Shown here: piece by piece, positions 42,604 through 49,735 of the stretch
Numbering within the stretch: position 1 is the stretch's first letter
Layout: each line of letters begins with the position of its first letter
Assembly: GCF_004114955.1 (NCBI RefSeq)
Contig: NZ_CP030053.1
Coordinates: 6,674,001-6,738,000, forward strand
Reading direction: 5' to 3'
Length of the DNA: 64,000 nucleotides
Origin: Bradyrhizobium guangzhouense
Lineage (GTDB): Bacteria; Pseudomonadota; Alphaproteobacteria; Rhizobiales; Xanthobacteraceae
Notes under the pieces: generated by a model
Told to the model about the DNA's origin: nothing
The model's database searches: none
The model's input: only the letters and a program-made list of their open reading frames with translations
Translations under genes and position numbers: made by a program

Positions 42604-43661
42604 GCGGTTTCCTCTCTGGGGGCACGGCTATGGCCTGATCCCGGAATGGCCATGTAGCAGGCGGCCTCATGGCCCATTCTATCCAGCGCGGTGAGCTTTG
42701 GCGTCGCATTTGCGCAGAGCGGCTCCGCAAAGGGACATCTGGTGTGGAAGCGGCAGCCCGTGGGCGGGTCGATCGGATTGGGCGGATCGCCCGAGATCGG
42801 CGGCTTCTCGGTGCGGCGGTCGGGGTCCGGGGACGGCATCGCAGCAAGCAGCGCGCGCGTATAGGGATGCGCAGGCGCATCCCAGACCTGGTCGACCGGA
42901 CCGAGCTCGACGACCTCGCCGAGATACATCACCAGCACACGGTCCGAGATGTAGCGGACGACGTTGAGATCGTGGCTGATGAAGAGGTAGGTCAGCCCGA
43001 ACTCGCGCTTGAGGTCGGCGAGCAGGTTGAGCACCTGCGCCTCGACGGATTTGTCGAGCGCGGAGACGGCCTCGTCCAGGATCACCAGCCGCGGCGACAA
43101 CGCCAGCGCGCGGGCGATGTTGACGCGCTGGCGCTGGCCGCCGGAGATCTCGTGCGGATAGCGATTGGCGAAATTTGCCGGGACCAGGCCGACCTTGCCA
43201 AGCAGCTCGCGCGCCAGCGCGCGCGCCGCGCCATCGGCCATGCCATGGACCTTGGGGCCGAACGCGATCGACTCCTCGATGGTCAGGCGCGGATTGAGCG
43301 AGGCATAGGAGTCCTGGAACACCATCTGCATGCCGCGGCGCAGCTCGCGCAAGGACAACGACTGTCCGACGGTCATGCCGTCGTAGATGATGTCGCCGTC
43401 ATCGCGCGGCATCAGATGCATCAAGAGGCGCGCGGTGGTGGACTTGCCGCAGCCGGATTCACCGACGATGCCGACCGTCTCACCCTTGGCGACGGAGAAA
43501 GAGACATTGTCGACGGCGCGCACGGTGCGCTTGGCGGCGAACAGGCCACCACGCACCGGGAAGTGTTTTGTCAGCCCGTTGACCTGCAACAGCGGCTGCG
43601 CGACGCCGCCGACGTCCTCGACCGGCTCCAGCATGGCGACAGATCTTGTGGTCTCAGTCAT
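42600..43661 (-). CDS. Peptide-type ABC transporter ATPase (DppF-like)
   Basis: A 353-residue ABC ATPase with Walker A GESGCGKSTTARLLMHL, signature EISGGQRQRVNIARALAL, Walker B RLVILDEAVSALD, and the OppF C-terminus with PTGCRFHTRCPFAEPLCANA. It pairs with the DppD-like protein to power the permeases. Between the two ATPase genes sit the small subunit and the amidase. ATG 43661 begins MTETTRSVAMLEPVED. Confidence 0.93.
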   Translation of the reverse strand: MTETTRSVAMLEPVEDVGGVAQPLLQVNGLTKHFPVRGGLFAAKRTVRAVDNVSFSVAKGETVGIVGESGCGKSTTARLLMHLMPRDDGDIIYDGMTVGQSLSLRELRRGMQMVFQDSYASLNPRLTIEESIAFGPKVHGMADGAARALARELLGKVGLVPANFANRYPHEISGGQRQRVNIARALALSPRLVILDEAVSALDKSVEAQVLNLLADLKREFGLTYLFISHDLNVVRYISDRVLVMYLGEVVELGPVDQVWDAPAHPYTRALLAAMPSPDPDRRTEKPPISGDPPNPIDPPTGCRFHTRCPFAEPLCANATPKLTALDRMGHEAACYMAIPGSGHSRAPREETA

Positions 43662-43675
43662 CGCGGCGGTCTCCC

Positions 43676-43804
43676 ACCTCTCCCCGACGGGGAGAGGTCG
43701 CGCCGAAGGCGCGGGTGAGGGGGCGCGGCAAACTCGGTGGAGCGTAACCCCTCACCCGGATTGCATCTTGCGATGCAATCCGACCTCTCCCTTCGGGAGA
43801 GGTG
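43676..43804. repeat. Dispersed inverted repeat, family CACCTCTCCCC...GGGAGAGGTG, copy 1
   Basis: CACCTCTCCCCGACGGGGAGAGGTC forms one hairpin, and ATTGCATCTTGCGATGCAATCCGACCTCTCCCTTCGGGAGAGGTG forms two more at the right end. It lies between two genes of the importer operon, so it may modulate relative expression. Confidence 0.8.
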
Positions 43805-43846
43805 TACGGAGGACCCCGCGCCAGTGTGCATCTGCGTCATCACTCG

Positions 43847-44743
43847 CTAGTTCCTGATGTCCATGGCGCTGCGCAGGCCGTCCGAGAGCAAATTGAAGCA
43901 GATCGAGACCGCGAAGATCATCGCGCCCGGCAGTGCGGCCACCCAGGGATTGACGTAGATCGCGGTCCTCAGCGTGTTGAGCATCAGGCCCCATTCCGGC
44001 TCCGGCGGCTTGGTGCCGAGGCCGAGGAAGGAGAGACCGGCCGCCAGGATCATCGAGACCGAGATGAGGCTGGTGGCATAGACGAAGATCGCGCCGAGCA
44101 CGTTGCCGAGGATGTGCACGCGCATGATGGTGAGCGGCCCGGCGCCGGAGGCGCGCGCGGCTTCGACGAAATCCATGACGCGCACGCCCGTCGTGACGCT
44201 CTCGGCAACGCGGGTGATCTGCGGCACGAACACGATGGTGAGCGCCACGATGGAGTTGAGGATGCCGGCACCCAGCGCACCGGAGATTGCAATCGCCAGC
44301 AGCACGGAGGGGAAGGCGTAGAACACGTCCACCGTGCGCATGATCGCGGTGTTCAGCTTGCCGCCGACATAGCCGGCAATGATGCCGAGCGAGGTGCCGA
44401 TGCCGAAGGCGAGAATCACGGGCAAAATGCCGATCATCAGGGACAGCCGCCCGCCATAGACCAGCCGCGCCAGCATGTCGCGGCCGAGCTCGTCGGTGCC
44501 GAGAGGATAGCCCGATGTGCCGATGTGGCGGAGCCGGCGGATCATCGAGCCCTTGTAGGGATCTTCCAGGCCAAGCCAGGGCGCGAGGATCGCGGCGACG
44601 AAGATCAACAGCAGCACGATCGCGCAGGCCATGCTGACCTTGTCGCGCAGGATACGACGGCCGACGGTCGCCCAATAGCCGCGCGCCTTGGTCGCGGGCG
44701 CGCCCTGCAGCGCGGCGGCGGCGGATAGCGGGAACTCGCTCAT
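43847..44743 (-). CDS. Peptide-type ABC transporter permease (DppC-like)
   Basis: A 298-residue inner membrane permease with about six segments. The cytoplasmic EAA-type loop is FVEAARASGAGPLTIMRVHILGNV. The N-terminus has the OppC-type segment with RILRDKVSMACAIVLLLIFVAAILAPWLG. Starts at ATG 44743 (MSEFPL). It is flanked by repeat elements on both sides inside the operon. Confidence 0.92.
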   Translation of the reverse strand: MSEFPLSAAAALQGAPATKARGYWATVGRRILRDKVSMACAIVLLLIFVAAILAPWLGLEDPYKGSMIRRLRHIGTSGYPLGTDELGRDMLARLVYGGRLSLMIGILPVILAFGIGTSLGIIAGYVGGKLNTAIMRTVDVFYAFPSVLLAIAISGALGAGILNSIVALTIVFVPQITRVAESVTTGVRVMDFVEAARASGAGPLTIMRVHILGNVLGAIFVYATSLISVSMILAAGLSFLGLGTKPPEPEWGLMLNTLRTAIYVNPWVAALPGAMIFAVSICFNLLSDGLRSAMDIRN

Positions 44744-44791
44744 GGCCGCGCTTCCATCGCGTGAAGTCGGTGGAAGCCGCGGGCTCGCCTA

Positions 44792-44911
44792 ACCTCTCCC
44801 GCTTGCGGGAGAGGTCGGCGCGCAGCGCCGGGTGAGGGTTTTCTCCTCTGGGGGGATCTCGCGAGAGGAGACACCCTCTCCCCAACCCTCCCCCGCAGGC
44901 GGGGGAGGGAG
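44792..44911. repeat. Dispersed inverted repeat, family CACCTCTCCCC...GGGAGAGGTG, copy 2
   Basis: AACCTCTCCCGCTTGCGGGAGAGGTCGGCGCGCAGC, then GGTGAGGGTTTTCTCC and the mirrored CACCCTCTCCCCAACCCTCCCCCGCAGGCGGGGGAGGG. It lies between the two permease genes of the operon. Confidence 0.8.
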
Positions 44912-44947
44912 CGCACCTTTTGCGTGGTTACAACCGGGTTCATCCCG

Positions 44948-45901
44948 CTAGCCCCGCTTGATGCGCGGATCGATCGCGGCTTGGGCGATGTCGACCAGGA
45001 GATTGAGAAAGACGAAGAACAGCGCCAGCACCAGGATCGTGCCCTGCAACAGCGGCAGATCGCGCTGGAAGATTGCGGAGTTGAGCAGGAAGCCCGAGCC
45101 CGGCCAGGAGAACACGGTCTCGATCAGGATCGAGCCGCCGAGCATGTATCCAAGCTGAAGACCCATCACGGCCAGCGCGGTGGGCGCGGCGTTCTTGATG
45201 ACGTGGCGGAAGACGCCGCGCTCATGCAGGCCCTTGGCACGCAGCGCCTCGACGAAATCCTGACTGAGAATATCGCCGGTGAGCGCACGCACGGTGCGGG
45301 TGACGATGCCCATCGGGATGACCGACGTCGTGATCGCGGGCAGCACCAGATATCTCAGATGCGCCCAGTCCCAGCCCCAGGAGTTGGAGCCGTTCGGCCC
45401 GGCCCCGACCGCGGGCAGCCAGTTCAGCTCCACCGAGAAGACGATGACGAGCACCATGCCGAGCCAGTAATGCGGCACTGAGACGCCGGCGATGGCGAAC
45501 GATGTCGCGAGCTTGTCGATCCAGGTCTCGCGGAAATAGCCGGCGATCAGGCCGAGCAGGATGCCCATAGTGAAGCCGATGACGGCGGCCGCAATCGCCA
45601 GCGTCACGGTGTTGCCGACCGCGCGCATGACTTCGGCGAGCACGGGGCGCCCCGTGGCGATGGAATTGCCGAGATCGCCATGCAGCGCGCGCAAGAGCCA
45701 GAGGCCGAACTGCACCGGCAGCGGCCGGTCGAAGCCATAGGCGGCGCGGAGCTGCGCCGCGAGCTCCTGCGAGGCATCGGCGGGGAGCACCGCGACCAGC
45801 GGATCGCCCGGCGTGATGTGCACGAGCAGGAAGCACACCAGGGCCACGCTGATGACGATCGGGATGACATAGACGATGCGTCTGGCGATGTAGGCGAGCA
45901 C
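44948..45901 (-). CDS. Peptide-type ABC transporter permease (DppB-like)
   Basis: A 317-residue permease with six membrane segments. The N-terminus VLAYIARRIVYVIPIVISVALVCFLLVHITPGDP and the EAA loop DFVEALRAKGLHERGVFRHVIKNAAP are those of OppB/DppB. GTG 45901 is chosen because GGAAGAGAAGAAAAAA precedes it; the upstream frame enters a repeat. It forms the channel together with the DppC-like protein. Confidence 0.92.
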   Translation of the reverse strand: MLAYIARRIVYVIPIVISVALVCFLLVHITPGDPLVAVLPADASQELAAQLRAAYGFDRPLPVQFGLWLLRALHGDLGNSIATGRPVLAEVMRAVGNTVTLAIAAAVIGFTMGILLGLIAGYFRETWIDKLATSFAIAGVSVPHYWLGMVLVIVFSVELNWLPAVGAGPNGSNSWGWDWAHLRYLVLPAITTSVIPMGIVTRTVRALTGDILSQDFVEALRAKGLHERGVFRHVIKNAAPTALAVMGLQLGYMLGGSILIETVFSWPGSGFLLNSAIFQRDLPLLQGTILVLALFFVFLNLLVDIAQAAIDPRIKRG

Positions 45902-45913
45902 TTTTTTCTTCTC

Positions 45914-46077
45914 TTCCCTTCCCCCTTGTGGGGGAAGGTGGCGCGAAGCGCCGGATGAGGGGTATCTATCCGCGGATACAGCATCATCAAACAAGAGAGA
46001 GGGCCATCCGCGGAGAGATACCCCCTCACCCGGCTTCGCTTCGCGAAGCCACCCTCTCCCACGAGGGGAGAGGGTGC
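45914..46077. repeat. Dispersed inverted repeat, family CACCTCTCCCC...GGGAGAGGTG, copy 3
   Basis: TTCCCTTCCCCCTTGTGGGGGAAGGTGGCGCGAAGCG is mirrored by CGCTTCGCGAAGCCACCCTCTCCCACGAGGGGAGAGGGTG, with ATCCGCGGATA and CATCCGCGGAGAGATA inside. It occupies most of the gap between the first solute-binding protein gene and the DppB-like gene. Confidence 0.8.
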
Positions 46078-46096
46078 ACCGAGTTCGTTGCTACAC

Positions 46097-47755
46097 TTAC
46101 GGCACCATCGTAATCGGCGAGAAGTCGATGAACCAGCTCTTCGGCTGGATCACGCCTGTCACTTTCGGGCTCATGGCGCGCGGGCCGACGTCGTGGGCGA
46201 CGTAGAGGAAGGCGGCGTCATCGACGGAGGCTGCGTGCAGCTCGGCGAGCGCGGCGTCGCGCGCGGCGGGATCGAAGGTCTGCCGCGCCTTCTTGACCAG
46301 CTCGTCGAACTTGGGATCGTTGATGAAACCCCAATTGTTCGAGACCGGCGGGGCCATGCCCGATTGCAGGAAGCGCACCAGCGCGAAGAACGGGTCCATC
46401 GCCGCATAGGTGACGTTGATCGCGTTCGCGCCATTGGCGCTGGGGTCCTTGGCGCCGCGGCGCCAGTTGGTGAACAGCGTGTTCCACTCGATGACGTCGA
46501 GCTGCACGTCGAAATAGCATTCGGCGAGCGCCTGCTGGAGGTATTCGTTCATCGGCAGCGGCTGCATCTGGCCCGAGCCTGACGCAGACGTCTGGATCTT
46601 CACCGTCAGCTTCTTGTTCGGACCGAAGCCCGCCTCCTGCATCAGCTTCTGCGCGGCCGGCTTGTCGTATTTGATCTCGAAGGTCGGCTTACCCCGCCAG
46701 GGATGGCCGGGCTCGAACGTGCCCGTCGCCGGCACCATCAGGCCCGCGAGCAAGCCGTCCCTGAGGCCTTCGCGATCGATGCAGAGATTGGCGGCCTTGC
46801 GGACGCGGATGTCGTTCCAGGGCGAGCCTTCGACGCGCGAGAACTGCCACGGCCAGACATGCGGCTGCTCATTGGCATAGAGCTTGAAGCCGCGCTGCTT
46901 GAGCTCGGGCAGCGCATCGGGCGCCGGCGCCTCGATCCAATCGACTTGACCGGACAACAGGGCCGCGGTGCGGGCATTGGCCTCCGGCATCGGCAAGAGC
47001 ACCATCTTGTCGATCTTGGGCACGCGGGCCTTGTCCCAATAGTCAGCGTTCTTGACCAGCTCGAGCCGCTCGCGCGGCGTGAAGCTTGCCATCTTCCACG
47101 GGCCGGTGCCGGCGGCGTCCTTGGCAAAGGCGGCCCAGGCGGCCTGCGACTTGGCCTTGGCGTCCGCGCCTTCCGCCTTGTCATAGAAGTGCTGCCACTT
47201 CGCCGGGCTCGCCATGAAGAGATTGGTGAGGTTGATCGGCAGGAAGCTGTCGGGCTCCCTGGTGGTGAGCTCGACCGTCATGTCGTCGATCTTCCTCGCG
47301 GAGGCCAGCGTCGGCATGCGCGAGGCCGTGACGCCGACCTGGCTCGGATCGAATTGCGGCGCGTCCTGCTTCAAGACCTTGTCGACGTTCCACACCACGG
47401 CATCGGCATTGAACGGCGTGCCGTCATGGAAGGTGACGCCGGGTCGCAGCTTGAAGGTCCATCTGGTCTTGTCTGACTCGTCGACCTTCCATTCGGTGGC
47501 AAGGCCTGGAATCACCACGCTCGGCTTGTCGGCGGAGGACAGGTCCCAGCCGGTGAGCGCGTCATACATGGTAACGCCGGTGAAGCGGTTGCCTTCAAAA
47601 CCCTGATCGGGCTGGCCGAGCGTGCGCGGAATGTCCGCCGCGGTCATGCCGATGCGCAGCACGCTCTCGGCGCTGGCCGCGCGCGGCCATGCGGCCGCGG
47701 TCGCGAGGGCGAGCGCAGCGATCAATGCTGCACGCGCCGTTGTTTTGATAAGCAT
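46097..47755 (-). CDS. Peptide-type ABC transporter solute-binding protein, operon copy
   Basis: A 552-residue periplasmic binding protein of the SBP_bac_5 family. A Sec signal peptide ends near SAE (about residue 29). The core has VIPGLATEWKVDESDKTRWTFKLRPGVTFHDGTPFNADAVVWNVDKVL and YGMP-like lobes as in DppA/OppA/NikA. ATG 47755 follows AAGGACGACGGCA. It is the first gene of the importer operon; a paralogue is transcribed divergently. It probably binds a peptide or amide-bearing compound. Confidence 0.92.
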   Translation of the reverse strand: MLIKTTARAALIAALALATAAAWPRAASAESVLRIGMTAADIPRTLGQPDQGFEGNRFTGVTMYDALTGWDLSSADKPSVVIPGLATEWKVDESDKTRWTFKLRPGVTFHDGTPFNADAVVWNVDKVLKQDAPQFDPSQVGVTASRMPTLASARKIDDMTVELTTREPDSFLPINLTNLFMASPAKWQHFYDKAEGADAKAKSQAAWAAFAKDAAGTGPWKMASFTPRERLELVKNADYWDKARVPKIDKMVLLPMPEANARTAALLSGQVDWIEAPAPDALPELKQRGFKLYANEQPHVWPWQFSRVEGSPWNDIRVRKAANLCIDREGLRDGLLAGLMVPATGTFEPGHPWRGKPTFEIKYDKPAAQKLMQEAGFGPNKKLTVKIQTSASGSGQMQPLPMNEYLQQALAECYFDVQLDVIEWNTLFTNWRRGAKDPSANGANAINVTYAAMDPFFALVRFLQSGMAPPVSNNWGFINDPKFDELVKKARQTFDPAARDAALAELHAASVDDAAFLYVAHDVGPRAMSPKVTGVIQPKSWFIDFSPITMVP

Positions 47756-47941
47756 TGCCGTCGTCCTTTTCCTGGAAACGATGATTATTTTTGATGCAAA
47801 CGTATGCAATGGCTATGCCAGCGGGGACACTTATTCTGCAAATTGCCCCTGCGACGACAAGTCCTTGTGATCCCGCGTGTGCATGGGCATCGCGCTGCCT
47901 ATTCTGGCATCAAGATTGCAACGTTTGAGCCCGACCTCTGC

Positions 47942-47976
47942 TTGAGTTTTCGCTCGAGTTTTCGCTTGAGTTTTTC
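47942..47976 (+). repeat. 12-bp tandem repeat before the second binding-protein gene
   Basis: TTGAGTTTTCGC, TCGAGTTTTCGC and TTGAGTTTTTCC are three consecutive 12-bp units (one or a few mismatches) that end 16 bp before the ATG and overlap where a promoter is expected. They are AT-rich compared with the surroundings. Role unknown; a regulator-binding array is possible. Confidence 0.75.
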
Positions 47977-47992
47977 CTGGGAGCTTTGGGCC

Positions 47993-49588
47993 ATGCGTAT
48001 TCGTTTAACGACCTGTCTCGCCGCGTTTGCGCTGGCGATATCAGCACTCTCGGCGCGCGCCGAAACGGTGGTGCGCTACGGCATCTCGATGGCGGATATT
48101 CCGCTAACGACGGGCCAGCCCGATCGCGGTGCCGGCGCCTATCAGTTCACGGCCTACACGATCTACGATCCGCTGGTGGCGTGGGAGATGGACGTCGCTG
48201 ACCGCCCGGGCAAGCTGGTGCCGGGGCTCGCGACCGAATGGAAGGTCGACGACACGGACAAGACCAAGTGGCGCTTCACCCTTCGCAAGGGCGTGAAGTT
48301 TCACGACGGCAGCGACTTCAACGCCGATGCGGTGATCTGGAATCTGGACAAGGTGCTCAACGACAAGGCGCCGCAATTCGACAAGCGCCAGAGCGCGCAG
48401 GTGAAGACCCGCCTGCCCTCGGTCGCCAGCTACGCCAAGATCGACGATTTCACCGTGGAGATCACCACCAAAACCGTCGATTCCTTCTTCCCCTATCAGA
48501 TGCTGTGGTTCCTGGTCTCGAGCCCGGCACAATATGAGAAGCTCGGCAGGGATTGGGACAAGTTCGCAAGCCAGCCCTCCGGCACCGGTCCGTTCAAGCT
48601 GACCAAGCTGGTGCCGCGCGAGCTCGCCGAGCTCAGCAGGAATCCGGACTATTGGAATCCGAAGCGCATTCCCAAGGTCGACAAGATCGTGCTGGTGCCG
48701 ATGCCGGAGGCGCTGACGCGCACCAATGCGCTGCTTGCCGGTCAAGTCGACCTGATCGAGACGCCGGCGCCGGACGCCGTGCCGCAGCTCAAGGCCGCCG
48801 GCATGAAGATCGTCGACAACGTCACGCCGCATGTCTGGAATTATCACCTCAGCGTGCTGCCGGGTTCGCCCTGGACCGACATCCGGCTGCGCAAGGCGCT
48901 CAACCTCGCGATCAACCGCGACGAGGTCGTCGGCCTGATGAACGGGCTTGCCAAGCCGGCCAAGGGCCAGGTCGACCCGTCGAGCCCGTGGTTCGGCAAG
49001 CCGACTTTCGACATCAAGTACGATCTCGCTGCGGCAAAGAAACTGGTCGAGGAAGCCGGCTATTCAAAGGAAAAGCCGCTGAAAACCACCTTCATCATCG
49101 CGCAAGGCGGCACCGGCCAGATGCTGTCGCTGCCGATGAACGAATTCCTGCAGCAGAGCTTCAAGGAGATCGGCATCGACATCGACTTCAAGGTGGTCGA
49201 GCTCGAGACGCTCTATACGCATTGGCGCAAGGGCGCGGCCGACGAGATGAACGCCGGCATCACCGCCAACAACATCGCTTACGTCACGTCCGATCCGCTC
49301 TACGCCATCGTGCGCTTCTTCGCCTCCGACCAGATCGCACCCGTCGGCGTCAACTGGGGCGGCTACAAGAACCCGGAGGTCGATGCCCTGATCAACCAGG
49401 CCAAGCAGACCTTCGACACCGCCAAGCAGGACGAGTTGATCGCGAAGGCGCATGCGCTCGTCGTCGACGACGCCGCGCTGGTCTGGGTCGTCCACGACAC
49501 CAACCCGCACGCGCTGTCGCCGAAGATCAAGCAATTCGTGCAAGCGCAGCACTGGTTCCAGGATCTGACCACGATCGGGGTGGAGTGA
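47993..49588 (+). CDS. Peptide-type ABC transporter solute-binding protein, divergent copy
   Basis: A 531-residue SBP_bac_5 protein, paralogous to the operon copy at 46097. Signal peptide to about ARA (residue 23), then ETVVRYGISMADIPLTTGQPDRGAGAYQFTAYTIYDPLVAWEM. Shared segments include LVPGLATEWKVDDTDKTKWRFTLRKGVKFHDGSDFNADAVIWNLDKVL. ATG 47993 has GGGAGCTTTGGGCC before it. It probably feeds the same membrane complex with a related ligand. No other transporter genes follow it. Confidence 0.9.
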   Translation: MRIRLTTCLAAFALAISALSARAETVVRYGISMADIPLTTGQPDRGAGAYQFTAYTIYDPLVAWEMDVADRPGKLVPGLATEWKVDDTDKTKWRFTLRKGVKFHDGSDFNADAVIWNLDKVLNDKAPQFDKRQSAQVKTRLPSVASYAKIDDFTVEITTKTVDSFFPYQMLWFLVSSPAQYEKLGRDWDKFASQPSGTGPFKLTKLVPRELAELSRNPDYWNPKRIPKVDKIVLVPMPEALTRTNALLAGQVDLIETPAPDAVPQLKAAGMKIVDNVTPHVWNYHLSVLPGSPWTDIRLRKALNLAINRDEVVGLMNGLAKPAKGQVDPSSPWFGKPTFDIKYDLAAAKKLVEEAGYSKEKPLKTTFIIAQGGTGQMLSLPMNEFLQQSFKEIGIDIDFKVVELETLYTHWRKGAADEMNAGITANNIAYVTSDPLYAIVRFFASDQIAPVGVNWGGYKNPEVDALINQAKQTFDTAKQDELIAKAHALVVDDAALVWVVHDTNPHALSPKIKQFVQAQHWFQDLTTIGVE

Positions 49589-49608
49589 CGGGCGGCAAGC
49601 ACAGGTGT

Positions 49609-49723
49609 CGTAGGGTGGGTTAGCCGCAGGCGTAACCCACCTCTTCTGTCCCCGCGGAAACCAAAGTGGTGGGTTACGCCTTACAGACGCGCTTCGCGCA
49701 TCTGCAAGGCTAACCCACCCTAC
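49609..49723. repeat. Dispersed inverted repeat, family GTAGGGTGGGTTA, copy 4
   Basis: CGTAGGGTGGGTTAGCCGCAGG and CTGCAAGGCTAACCCACCCTACA are the outer arms; GTGGTGGGTTACGCC and GGCGTAACCCACCTC are the inner pair. It lies between convergent genes (solute-binding protein and CHASE2 cyclase). Confidence 0.85.
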
Positions 49724-49735
49724 AAACCACATCCC

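Noticed and set aside
6473..49723. CRISPR array
   Set aside because: Repeated units are dispersed, palindromic and variable in length, with no regular spacers and no cas genes.
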